In this document: positions 43,376 to 52,060 of the stretch, in pieces
How positions within the stretch are numbered: position 1 is the stretch's first letter
Layout: each line of letters begins with the position of its first letter
Source of the DNA: GCA-002731945 sp036344135
GTDB taxonomy: Bacteria; Pseudomonadota; Alphaproteobacteria; MED-G09
Assembly (NCBI GenBank): GCA_036344135.1
Contig: JAYYUG010000097.1
Coordinates: 1 to 64,000 of the forward strand
DNA: 64,000 bases
Reading direction: 5' to 3'
Notes under the pieces: generated by a model
The model's database searches: none
What the model was told of the DNA's origin: nothing
Seen by the model: the letters and a program-made list of their open reading frames with translations, nothing else
Position numbers and translations under genes: made by a program

Positions 43376-44595
43376 TGCTTGTAATACGCATGGCTTTTAG
43401 GAATCTTTTTCGTCAATACAGAAGAACAATACTTACCGGATTATCAATTGGCGGAGGATATATTGTCTTTGTCTTATCTGTTTCACTTGTCGAAGGAAGT
43501 TACGGTAATGTCATTGATATATTTACAAAAGATAGTGTAGGGCATATTCAGATACATCAGAAAAGTTATCGAGAAAAGCCTAAGACATATTTGACAATAA
43601 AAAACCGTCAAGAAGTAGAAGAATTATTTCTTAAAGAATCTAAAATTATAAGTTTTACACCTAGGGTTCTTTCAATGGCGTTAGCGTATGGAAAAGATAA
43701 GTCTACTCCTGTAAAGGTTCTTGGAATTGATCCAAATCTTGAATCAGATGTAACTAGAATTAAAGAGAAAATTTTTAGTGGAGATTATTTTGACAACATT
43801 CCCAATGCTGATGGTTACTACAAAGCCATGATTGGCTCTTCTATTGCTAAGTCATTAAAAATTAATATTGGCGATGAACTAATTTTAATTGGCCAAGGAG
43901 CAGAAGGGTCAATTGCTAATGATATTTTTATCGTAAGTTCAATTGTTGGAAATGAAGATTCTTTTGATAGAATGACCGTTTACCTACCTTTAATTGCAGC
44001 ACAAAGTTTTTTATCTTTATCCGATGAGGTTCATCAATATGCTCTCTTAGTAAATACTCCGAAGAGAAATGTAGAGATTGCGGATGAATTACAAGAAACT
44101 CTTTCCAATTTAGAGGTTGCGCCCTGGCAAAGAATTGAAACTACTTTTTATCAAACGATGCAGGCAGATAAGAAAGGAAATAATTATGTTCTTGTATTAA
44201 TTGTGTTCCTTGTTTTTGTGGGGGTGTTAAATACTATTTTAATGTCAGTGCTTGAAAGAACAAAGGAATTTGGCGTAATTCGGGCAATAGGCTGTAGACC
44301 TTCAAAATTAATACTTCTCATAAATCTTGAAACCATGTTTCTTACTTTCTTAAGTATTTCCCTTTCTCTCGTTATAGTTATTCCTATGATCTACTGGTTT
44401 GCTAACACTGGGTTTTTACTTTCAGAACCTATTGATATGGGTGGTGTAATGTTTCAGCATATGAGGGGAGAATTTTCATTATATGTATTTTTAAAACCTT
44501 TGATAATTATCTTTATAACTTCAATGTTAGTAAGCCTTCCTCCAGGTTTTCGTGCTGCTAGAATGACACCTAAGAATGCAATGGATATTAATTAA
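43375..44595 (+). CDS. FtsX/LolC-type ABC transporter permease
   Basis: A 406-residue permease starting at GTG within the previous stop. There is one N-terminal helix (about 16-40), a large periplasmic domain (about 45-270) and three C-terminal helices (about 275-395), the MacB/LolC/LolE topology. NTILMSVLERTKEFGVIRAIGCRPSKL is the conserved coupling segment between helices. It pairs with the second permease of equal length immediately downstream. Together with the LolD-type ATPase it should power mechanical transfer of a lipid or lipoprotein from the inner membrane to the LolA-like carrier. Confidence 0.92.
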   Translation: MLVIRMAFRNLFRQYRRTILTGLSIGGGYIVFVLSVSLVEGSYGNVIDIFTKDSVGHIQIHQKSYREKPKTYLTIKNRQEVEELFLKESKIISFTPRVLSMALAYGKDKSTPVKVLGIDPNLESDVTRIKEKIFSGDYFDNIPNADGYYKAMIGSSIAKSLKINIGDELILIGQGAEGSIANDIFIVSSIVGNEDSFDRMTVYLPLIAAQSFLSLSDEVHQYALLVNTPKRNVEIADELQETLSNLEVAPWQRIETTFYQTMQADKKGNNYVLVLIVFLVFVGVLNTILMSVLERTKEFGVIRAIGCRPSKLILLINLETMFLTFLSISLSLVIVIPMIYWFANTGFLLSEPIDMGGVMFQHMRGEFSLYVFLKPLIIIFITSMLVSLPPGFRAARMTPKNAMDIN

Positions 44596-45816
44596 ATGTT
44601 AATGATTAGACAGGCTTGGAGAAATATATTTAGGAATATCCGTAGAACGGTATTGACCTGTACTTTAATTGCAAGTTCATTAGTCATTATAATTTTAGTT
44701 GATACTTTAATCAATTCAATGACCGGGTTAATGGTTAAAGGAATTACTGAAACTATAGAAGGTGAAGCCCAAATTTATCATTCGGGCTTTAGAGATCAAT
44801 ATGATCCAGAATTATATATAAGCGATCCCAAATCCATTATTTCAAAATTAGATTCTGATGATGAGATAAAGACATATGCATCAAGAGTAATAGTCCCATC
44901 AATGATCGGCTCTAGCTACAACTCAGATGGAGTTGTACTCTATGGAGTTGATGCAGAAAAAGAATCAAACACCAGCAGATTGCAATCAGCAATTATTGAA
45001 GGCGATTATTTAAGTGGCTCTGATAGGGAGTTATTACTTGGACGACTTATTGCTGAAAAATTAGAAGTAGGTATTGGAGATAGAATTGTCATAACATCTT
45101 CAGAAATAAATACTAATCAAATGATTCAAGAGTTATTTAGAGTATCAGGAATTGTCCAATTTGGTCCAAAAGAGTTAGATGAAGGTTTTGCTTTTATAAA
45201 TCTTTCTACCGCACAAAGAATGTTTAATATTGGAGAAGGGGTTCATCAAATAGCTATAAGATTTAATAATCCGGAATTAGCCAATTCGCCAGATTTAGAC
45301 ATTTATAAAACCTTACCGTCAGATACTTTAGAGGCAAAAGGTTGGTTAGCTTTACAGCCTGGATTGGGGGCTATGCTTGAAATGACTGGCTTATCAACGC
45401 TTATAATGGGCACAATTCTTTTTATACTTGCTTCTTTAGGTGTTGTTAATTCGATATTTATGTCAATTTATGAACGAACTTATGAACTTGCGGTAAGCAA
45501 GGCAATTGGCACGCGTCCATCAGGAATTGCATCTTTGGTTTTACTTGAAGGGTTATTTCTTGCTTTAATAAGTTGTTTTTTTGGTATCATAATAACTTTT
45601 ATTTTAGGGATTTTTCTTCAAGAAAGTGGATTGTCTTTAGGGGTAATGGAATTTTCAGGAGTTGCCTTTCCAGATAACATACCTGTTAAACTAACATTAG
45701 ACCAATATGTTAATTTCCCTTTTTATGTTGTTTTATTAACTTTAGTAGCTGCAACTTACCCAGCAATTTTTGCCGCCCGCATTGTACCAGCGCAAGCTGT
45801 TCAAAAGGCTTTATAG
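44596..45816 (+). CDS. FtsX/LolE-type ABC transporter permease
   Basis: A 406-residue permease that begins directly after the previous stop (TAAATG). The topology matches its partner: an N-terminal helix, a long periplasmic domain and three C-terminal helices. NSIFMSIYERTYELAVSKAIGTRPSGI is the coupling segment. The two permeases are clearly related but differ across the periplasmic domain, consistent with a heterodimer as in LolC/LolE. The ATPase gene follows after 12 nt. Confidence 0.92.
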   Translation: MLMIRQAWRNIFRNIRRTVLTCTLIASSLVIIILVDTLINSMTGLMVKGITETIEGEAQIYHSGFRDQYDPELYISDPKSIISKLDSDDEIKTYASRVIVPSMIGSSYNSDGVVLYGVDAEKESNTSRLQSAIIEGDYLSGSDRELLLGRLIAEKLEVGIGDRIVITSSEINTNQMIQELFRVSGIVQFGPKELDEGFAFINLSTAQRMFNIGEGVHQIAIRFNNPELANSPDLDIYKTLPSDTLEAKGWLALQPGLGAMLEMTGLSTLIMGTILFILASLGVVNSIFMSIYERTYELAVSKAIGTRPSGIASLVLLEGLFLALISCFFGIIITFILGIFLQESGLSLGVMEFSGVAFPDNIPVKLTLDQYVNFPFYVVLLTLVAATYPAIFAARIVPAQAVQKAL

Positions 45817-45828
45817 GAGAAAGTACGT

Positions 45829-46530
45829 ATGTCTAGGGTTATTGAAATTGAAAATCTTACGCGCAAATATGGTAAGGGCATAGGAGAAGTTGTGGCAATA
45901 AATGAAATCTCCCTGAATATTGAGTACGGCGAATTTACAGCAATTATTGGTCCTTCAGGTTCTGGTAAATCAACTTTACTTAATTTAATAGGGGGTTTGG
46001 ATAAGTCCGATTCTGGTTGTGTCCTTCTGGCTGGAAAGGATATAGCAAAAATGTCTGGCTCGCAGATGTCAGATTTCAGAAGAGATCGTATTGGGTTTAT
46101 TTTTCAGGCTTATAACCTGATTCCCGTTCTCTCAGCAGCAGAAAATATTGAATACATAATGCTTTTACAAGGTATTTCTTCGGTTAAACGTAAGGAACGA
46201 GTCCAAGAAATGCTATCTCTCGTTGGTTTGGAAGGATTAGGACATAGAAGACCATCCGAATTATCTGGGGGTCAACAGCAAAGAGTCGCTGTTGCCAGAG
46301 CAATGGCCTCCGAACCCGAAATTATCCTCGCTGACGAACCTACTGCGAATTTGGACTCTAAAAATGGAATGGCCTTACTGGATATGATGAGACAACTAAA
46401 CGAGGATCAAGGCGTAACCTTTATTTTTTCCACACATGATGAGATGATTATGAAACGGGCTCGCAGATTAATCCACCTTCGTGATGGTTTGGTTGCACTT
46501 GATGAAAGAAATAGTAATGCCACGCCTTAG
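45829..46530 (+). CDS. LolD-type ABC transporter ATP-binding protein
   Basis: A 233-residue ATPase. Walker A is GPSGSGKST near residue 42, the signature is LSGGQQQRVAVARAM near 143, Walker B is IILADEPTANLD near 165, and the H-loop is FSTHDE near 200. These are typical of the MacB/LolD subfamily that works with FtsX-type permeases. It sits fourth in the operon, and its 3' end overlaps the next gene. Confidence 0.95.
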   Translation: MSRVIEIENLTRKYGKGIGEVVAINEISLNIEYGEFTAIIGPSGSGKSTLLNLIGGLDKSDSGCVLLAGKDIAKMSGSQMSDFRRDRIGFIFQAYNLIPVLSAAENIEYIMLLQGISSVKRKERVQEMLSLVGLEGLGHRRPSELSGGQQQRVAVARAMASEPEIILADEPTANLDSKNGMALLDMMRQLNEDQGVTFIFSTHDEMIMKRARRLIHLRDGLVALDERNSNATP

Positions 46531-47710
46531 CTTGGTATTGATAATGCTAATTTTATCATCAGAGGCTTATTGTGCTGAACTTTCTGGTTATTTAAAAACT
46601 TATGCAGTTATACAAAAAGAAAAAGACCTTGATGTTATTGAGGTTCCCAAAATGGATCTCTTGCAGACAACGTTACGCCTAAAAATTGAATCTAAGGGTG
46701 AAAGATCAGCATGGGAAATTCACTATGAACTCAATACAATAAATAGTTCCAGACGATTATCCTCGTACGTCTTACCGGGGTCATCTGATGAAATACTACC
46801 TGTAGAGAGAACTTATCGATACAATGACTTAAATCGTGAAATTTCGAAAGATGATCAGTATTCTCTTCAACAGAATCTGGATCGCTTAAACATTCAGTTT
46901 CAACTCGACTCTGGAGACCTCACTTTGGGTCGTCAAGCTATATCCTTAGGAACTTCACGATTTGTAAATCCAATGGATGTATTTTTACCTTTTGATCTAC
47001 GAGCATTGAACACAGAGTATAGGCCCGGTATTGATGCCATACGATTTCAAAAGCCATTGGGAAATCTTGGAGAATTGGATGTTGGATGGGTTTTTGGAAG
47101 AGACGGAGAAAAGAAAAATTCGGCTGCTTACGCTAAGCTTTCCAGGCGTTTTCGTGGTCAGGATTTTCAAATTACCTTTGTGAATACCGATTCACTCTTA
47201 CTGGTGGGCGCTGGAATCCAAGGGGCAGTTGGTAATAGTGGGTACTGGCTAGAGATTGCTAATATCTCGGGTGATGATGACTATACGAGGATTTCCATTG
47301 GTCTTGATCACGCTTTTACAGACAATATTTATTTTATGACTGAGTATCATTACAATGGTATCGGAACAACTTCACCAGAAAAATACTTTGAACAATACGA
47401 ACGGGATGCCTACCAAGAACATGGGGTTTTCCTTCTAGGTGAACAATATCTCGCCAGCAGTTTGAGTGTACAAATCTCACCAGTAACTATCGCAGGTCTA
47501 CAAATGCTTTATAATCTTGACGATCGTTCGGCGTTTACAGCATTAAGTATTGAACGTCATCTGACCGATGACCTGTATCTAGATCTTGGATATTACAGGT
47601 TTTTTGGTGATAAAAAATTAGTATTCTCTGAAAAAAATGGGATTGTCCCAACGTCGGAATATGGTTTAAATCCTGATATGGCATATATAAGTCTTAGATA
47701 TTATTTTTAA
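46517..47710 (+). CDS. Outer-membrane beta-barrel protein of the ABC export operon
   Basis: About 397 residues from the ATG at 46517 (an ATG at 46502 is an alternative). It begins MPRLSLVLIMLILSSEAYCA, a signal peptide, and overlaps the ATPase gene by 14 nt. The mature protein is rich in alternating hydrophobic strands, includes GDLTLGRQAISLGTSRFVNPMDV, and ends in SLRYYF, a C-terminal Phe outer-membrane signature. It resembles alginate-export/DUF1302-type barrels only loosely. As the last gene of the LolA/FtsX/FtsX/LolD set, it may be the outer-membrane acceptor or pore of that system. Confidence 0.75.
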   Translation: MPRLSLVLIMLILSSEAYCAELSGYLKTYAVIQKEKDLDVIEVPKMDLLQTTLRLKIESKGERSAWEIHYELNTINSSRRLSSYVLPGSSDEILPVERTYRYNDLNREISKDDQYSLQQNLDRLNIQFQLDSGDLTLGRQAISLGTSRFVNPMDVFLPFDLRALNTEYRPGIDAIRFQKPLGNLGELDVGWVFGRDGEKKNSAAYAKLSRRFRGQDFQITFVNTDSLLLVGAGIQGAVGNSGYWLEIANISGDDDYTRISIGLDHAFTDNIYFMTEYHYNGIGTTSPEKYFEQYERDAYQEHGVFLLGEQYLASSLSVQISPVTIAGLQMLYNLDDRSAFTALSIERHLTDDLYLDLGYYRFFGDKKLVFSEKNGIVPTSEYGLNPDMAYISLRYYF

Positions 47711-47795
47711 TATTTATAAAGGAAAGTATTTACTAAAGTTTAATTTTGTCTTTAAATCTGATACAAACTCTAAATACTTAAAGTTAGGAAGAAGA

Positions 47796-49208
47796 ATGAG
47801 CGAGAGAATTAAAGAAAAAGAAGAAAATTTAGAACCGGGAGAGGCCCGATCTCCATTTACAAGTTACACTGAATATTTAGAAGAAGACTCAAAAAAATTA
47901 CCAGATTTTATGATGGACGAAAACTATGAGTTTCTTGGTTCTGAAGATATTTCAATGGAAAGATATACTTCCAAAGAATTCTTCAAAAAAGAAGCGGAAT
48001 GCATGTGGACTAGAGTCTGGCAATTTGCTTGTAGAGTGGAAGATATTCCTGAGGTAGGTGATAGCCTAGTTTATGATATTCTTGATTACTCATTCCTAAT
48101 AGTAAGATCTGAAGAAAATAAGATTCAAGCTTTTTACAACTCTTGCCTTCATAGAGGAAGAAAATTAAAAACAGAAAGAGGTATTAGTAAAGATATCGAA
48201 TGCCCATTCCACGGATATTGTTGGAATCTTGATGGTACATTGAAACACACACCTGCTGCATGGGATTTTCCTCATGTCAAAGCAGATAAGTGGAGCCTTC
48301 CAGAAGTAAGAGTTGAACTTTGGCAGGGTTTTGTTTTTATTAATATGGATGATAATGCGGTTTCTCTCGAAGAATATTTAGCCCCATTACCCGAACATCA
48401 TGAAAGATGGAATTTAGCAGATTGTAAAAAAGTTATTCATGTTTCTAAAGTAGTCCCAGGAAATTGGAAAACGGTTCAAGAGGCTTTTATGGAAGCCTTT
48501 CATGCTACAAAAATTCATCCTGAGATACTTCCTTTCCAAGCTGATGAAAACGCAAGATATGATATTTATGGTGATCATATGAATAGAAACTTAGCTCTTG
48601 TTGGTAAGCCCGGACCCCATTGTTGGCCAGTTACTGAACAAGAAATACTAGATACAATCTCTTATGGTTCTGGGAGGGTTTTTGATGAAAATAAGACTAT
48701 AGTTCCAGAAGGAGAAGAAGCAAGAAAAGTAGCAGCAGAAGCTGCTAGAAAAGCTTATAATGAGGCTGATGGACATGATTACTCAGATAAATCCGACGCG
48801 GAAATGCTCGATGCTTTAGTCTATAATGTTTTTCCAAATTTTTCACCTTGGGGTGGATTTCCTAGAAATCTTATTTATAGGTTTAGACCAAATGGTACTA
48901 GAGAAGATTCAGCTATTATGGAAGCTTTCTTTCTTCAAAGGAATCATAAAGACCCTGAAAAACAAGAACCTTACGAACCTATTCCTATTCACTACCTTAG
49001 TGAAGATGAAAACTGGGATGACGCTGAAGAGTTAGTAGGTATCGGTTTCATATTTGATCAGGATATGTCAAATATACCGGAAGTTGAAAAAGGAATGAGA
49101 GCCTCAAAAAAAGGTGCAGTGACTTATGCAAACTATCAAGAAAGCCGTATCCGTCATTACCATCAGACAATAGATAAATATATTTCTAAAGGACCTTTTA
49201 AACCTTAA
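47796..49208 (+). CDS. Rieske non-haem iron oxygenase, alpha subunit
   Basis: A 470-residue oxygenase. The Rieske ligands are Cys117/His119 (CLHRG) and Cys136/His139 (CPFHGYCW). The iron site is Glu233, His236 and His241 in MEAFHATKIHPE, with the third ligand in FDQDMSNIPEVE. It shares its architecture with the oxygenase at 24375, including the FPNFSPWGGF segment, and differs by an insert near 270-330. As in the other two, Glu replaces the bridging Asp and no classical beta subunit follows. It is transcribed alone after an 85-nt gap and is convergent with an SDR gene. Confidence 0.93.
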   Translation: MSERIKEKEENLEPGEARSPFTSYTEYLEEDSKKLPDFMMDENYEFLGSEDISMERYTSKEFFKKEAECMWTRVWQFACRVEDIPEVGDSLVYDILDYSFLIVRSEENKIQAFYNSCLHRGRKLKTERGISKDIECPFHGYCWNLDGTLKHTPAAWDFPHVKADKWSLPEVRVELWQGFVFINMDDNAVSLEEYLAPLPEHHERWNLADCKKVIHVSKVVPGNWKTVQEAFMEAFHATKIHPEILPFQADENARYDIYGDHMNRNLALVGKPGPHCWPVTEQEILDTISYGSGRVFDENKTIVPEGEEARKVAAEAARKAYNEADGHDYSDKSDAEMLDALVYNVFPNFSPWGGFPRNLIYRFRPNGTREDSAIMEAFFLQRNHKDPEKQEPYEPIPIHYLSEDENWDDAEELVGIGFIFDQDMSNIPEVEKGMRASKKGAVTYANYQESRIRHYHQTIDKYISKGPFKP

Positions 49209-49223
49209 TTAAGAAAATAAGTT

Positions 49224-49988
49224 CTAATGATTCCACCAAGCTAAGTCAGAGAAAGATCTCATGTCTATTTCATGAGTCCAGCTTGATCTGTGTTGTTGTG
49301 ATAAATGGTAATATGTTTCAGCAATCTTCTCAGGCAAGAGTAATCCGTCATGCTCCATACCTTTTGTTTCTCTTAATTGTTTATACATTTTAGGTCCTAA
49401 CATTTTCCCTAAAGTATCTGGAGCATCGACTGCTCCATCAATAACAATATGGGCAACATGAATTCCCTTGGAAGAAAATTCTGCACTTAATGATTGGCAT
49501 AACATTCTCCTGCCTCCCATAGCAGATGCATGAGAATGTTGGTTTTTGTTTCCTCTGACGGCTGCAGTAGCAGAAGTCACTAAAATGGTTCCTTTGCCTC
49601 TTTCTTCCATCATAGGGCATAAAACCTTTGCTGCTCTAAAAAGACCAAAACTCGCTATTCTCCAACCCCATTCAAATTCCTTATGAGTAGTTTCATTCAG
49701 AAGTTTCATGCCAGTTTGAGCGCCTAAATTGTATACCAAAACTTCTATTGGGCCTATATCGGCCTCTATTGAGGTTATAATATTCTCAATTACATCATCT
49801 TCAATTGCGTTAACTAAATATCCTGTTGCCGTACCGCCTTCACTCTCTATAGTTTCAACCAATCTATCCAAACCTTCTTGGTCCGTCCTTCGGCATAGAC
49901 AAGAATGATATCCCTCTTTAGCAAATTTTATTGCAACGGTACCTCCAATGCCGGCACCTGCCCCAAGAACTAGACACACTGGTTTCAT
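49224..49988 (-). CDS. SDR-fold protein lacking the canonical YxxxK
   Basis: A 254-residue SDR with a clear cofactor motif (VLGAGAGIGGTVAIKFAKEG) and a LVYNLGAQT segment in place of NNAG. Where classical SDRs have YxxxK, this protein reads HASAM (153-157), so both catalytic Tyr and Lys appear replaced. The following SLSAEFSSKGIHVAHIVIDGAVD matches a divergent SDR group in which, as I recall, the Tyr position is often Phe. It may be a non-classical reductase or a non-catalytic binder. It stands alone, convergent with the Rieske gene. Confidence 0.85.
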   Translation of the reverse strand: MKPVCLVLGAGAGIGGTVAIKFAKEGYHSCLCRRTDQEGLDRLVETIESEGGTATGYLVNAIEDDVIENIITSIEADIGPIEVLVYNLGAQTGMKLLNETTHKEFEWGWRIASFGLFRAAKVLCPMMEERGKGTILVTSATAAVRGNKNQHSHASAMGGRRMLCQSLSAEFSSKGIHVAHIVIDGAVDAPDTLGKMLGPKMYKQLRETKGMEHDGLLLPEKIAETYYHLSQQHRSSWTHEIDMRSFSDLAWWNH

Positions 49989-50083
49989 ATTTTATTTACT
50001 CCTTCTAAATAGTTACATATTGTAAAAGTCTTTACTAGCAAGAGTTTTAAAGTCATGCTTTTATTTGATAGATAGAGGTAATT

Positions 50084-51076
50084 ATGCAAAAGAGAAAATT
50101 CAAACCTTTTGGAGAGGTGAGCTCACTGACTTTAGGGGGTGGAGGGTTAGGTCAAGTTTGGGGGAAAACAACTCGGGAAGAAGCTATCCTAACTGTTCAC
50201 ATGGCTCTTGAAGCGGGAATTAACCACTACGATGTTGCTCCTATGTATGGAAAAGGAGAAGCAGAAAGAGTTATAGGGCAAGCTTTTGAAGGTAAGAAGC
50301 TTGATGAAATATTTATTACTACAAAATGTTGGCTTGGTACTTTACCTGAAGAAGGTGTTTATGAACGTTTAAGTATATCTTTGAAAAGAAGCCTTGAGAC
50401 TATGAATATTGAAAAGGTAAACCTTTTTCTTTTGCATTCTCAATTGATAGAAGATGATTATGAACTTTCCAAATTTAAAGAGATGAGGGATAGCAATACT
50501 ACTTCATTAAGTTGTTATTTCAATGCTGTCATTCCTGCTTTCGAAAAATTAAAGCAAGAAGGAAGAATTGATCACTGGGGCATAGGAGGACTGGGTCAAA
50601 ATGAAGCCTTATTGCAAGCTATAAATTTTGAAACTCCACCTGAGGTAATTCAATGCGCAGTAAATCCTCTGAATTCAGCGGGAGCAATAAGTTTCATCGA
50701 TGATAATTTCGATCCAAAAATAATCTTAACTGAAAGTCAAAACAAAAATATCCCTATCTTAGCTATTAGAGCTGTACAAGCAGGTGCTTTAACTACGAAT
50801 ATGGATAGGAATCCCGATCCCTCAGGATTTGATAAAAAGGACTTCGATGACTATGAGCGTGCTGCCTCGTTTAGAAATTTAGCAAAAGAAATGGGGCAGT
50901 CCCCTGCCAGTTTAGCGCATAGATACACATTAAGCATTCCCAAAGTAAGTTCTGTTATCCTAGGAGTTAAAAATAGATCTGAATTGGATGAATGTATAAA
51001 CGCTGAAAGAAAAGGCAAGCTAACATCGGAAGAGATTGAGACCATAGAGAATCTTTTCCAGGATAAAAAAAGTTAA
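50084..51076 (+). CDS. Aldo/keto reductase
   Basis: A 330-residue TIM-barrel aldo/keto reductase. NHYDVAPMYGKGEAERVIG holds the catalytic Asp and Tyr, ITTKCWLG the Lys, and FLLHSQ the His. The C-terminal PASLAHRYTLSIPKVSSVILGVKNRSEL is the NADPH-binding end. It resembles the L-fucose/D-threo-aldose dehydrogenase-like AKR branch more than the classical human-type reductases. It lies 9 nt upstream of the metallo-beta-lactamase-fold gene, so the two are probably cotranscribed. Confidence 0.92.
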   Translation: MQKRKFKPFGEVSSLTLGGGGLGQVWGKTTREEAILTVHMALEAGINHYDVAPMYGKGEAERVIGQAFEGKKLDEIFITTKCWLGTLPEEGVYERLSISLKRSLETMNIEKVNLFLLHSQLIEDDYELSKFKEMRDSNTTSLSCYFNAVIPAFEKLKQEGRIDHWGIGGLGQNEALLQAINFETPPEVIQCAVNPLNSAGAISFIDDNFDPKIILTESQNKNIPILAIRAVQAGALTTNMDRNPDPSGFDKKDFDDYERAASFRNLAKEMGQSPASLAHRYTLSIPKVSSVILGVKNRSELDECINAERKGKLTSEEIETIENLFQDKKS

Positions 51077-51085
51077 ATAATTTAT

Positions 51086-52060
51086 ATGAAAGTTTTTTCA
51101 TTTTTTTTCATAATTTTAACATTTAATGTCTCCATTTTTGCCGAGGAAGGATTCACAAATTCTGATGGAAAATCAAACAATAAGTCCCTTAGCGAAATAA
51201 TCAGATGGAGTTCTGAAAGAAACAGACCCGATCCTGAATATCTTGAAGTTTTCAATATTAACAATCCCTATATTTTTAAAACTGATAAGCCTTATGCATT
51301 CTGGATAGGGCACGCCAGTTTCCTAGTTTTTAATGGAGATATAACAATATTATTTGATCCCATCTTCTCAGATAGAGCCTCTCCATTTAAATTGTTTGGA
51401 CCAAAGAGGTTAATCAAGCCAGCTATTGAAATTTCGAATTTACCTAATATTGATTTGGTGGTGATTAGTCACAATCATTATGATCATTTAGATATTCAAA
51501 GTTTGAAAGATCTTCAAAATAGATTCCCTGATATTGCAATTCTTATACCAAAGGGAGATGGTAAACTACTGAAAAAATATAATATAAAAAAAGCTAAAGA
51601 GTTTCTTTGGTGGGATAATTATAAAATAAAAGACAGCACTATTACCTTTACGCCTTCACAGCATTGGTCAGCAAGAGGGCTGACTGATAGAAACAAGAGC
51701 TTATGGGGTAGTTGGTATGTAAGTTATATGGGAAAGAACATTTTTCATGCCGGGGATACGGGTTATTCTAGCGACTTTAAAGAAATTAGGAAAAGGCTAG
51801 GAAAAGTAGATTTTGCAATGATACCCATCGGAGCATATTCACCAAATTGGTTTATGAATTATTCTCATGTAACTCCTGAACAGGCCGTAGAAATAGCAAT
51901 TGATTTAAATGCTAAAGAAAGTGTCGCTATGCACTGGGGTACATTCATCTTATCAGACGAACCCGTACTAGAGCCCCAAGAAAGGCTTAAGATAGCAGCA
52001 AAGAACAAAGAAATAAATTTCTATACAACTTCTCCAGGAACTTTATTAAGAATAAATTGA
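51086..52060 (+). CDS. Exported metallo-beta-lactamase-fold hydrolase (NAPE-PLD/UlaG-like)
   Basis: A 324-residue protein with a signal peptide (MKVFSFFFIILTFNVSIFA). AFWIGHASFLV and the metal motif VISHNHYDHLD (H-x-H-x-D-H) are followed by FHAGDTGYSSDF and AMHWGTF, the order of the NAPE-PLD-like branch of the metallo-beta-lactamase superfamily. Periplasmic location is inferred from the signal peptide. Phospholipid or other phosphodiester hydrolysis is possible. It ends exactly where the convergent hflX begins to terminate, with no gap. Confidence 0.88.
   Translation: MKVFSFFFIILTFNVSIFAEEGFTNSDGKSNNKSLSEIIRWSSERNRPDPEYLEVFNINNPYIFKTDKPYAFWIGHASFLVFNGDITILFDPIFSDRASPFKLFGPKRLIKPAIEISNLPNIDLVVISHNHYDHLDIQSLKDLQNRFPDIAILIPKGDGKLLKKYNIKKAKEFLWWDNYKIKDSTITFTPSQHWSARGLTDRNKSLWGSWYVSYMGKNIFHAGDTGYSSDFKEIRKRLGKVDFAMIPIGAYSPNWFMNYSHVTPEQAVEIAIDLNAKESVAMHWGTFILSDEPVLEPQERLKIAAKNKEINFYTTSPGTLLRIN

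Noticed and set aside
46481..46516. Upstream extension of the outer-membrane barrel gene
   Set aside because: It lies inside the ATPase gene, and its residues spoil the signal peptide; the ATG at 46517 gives a clean one.
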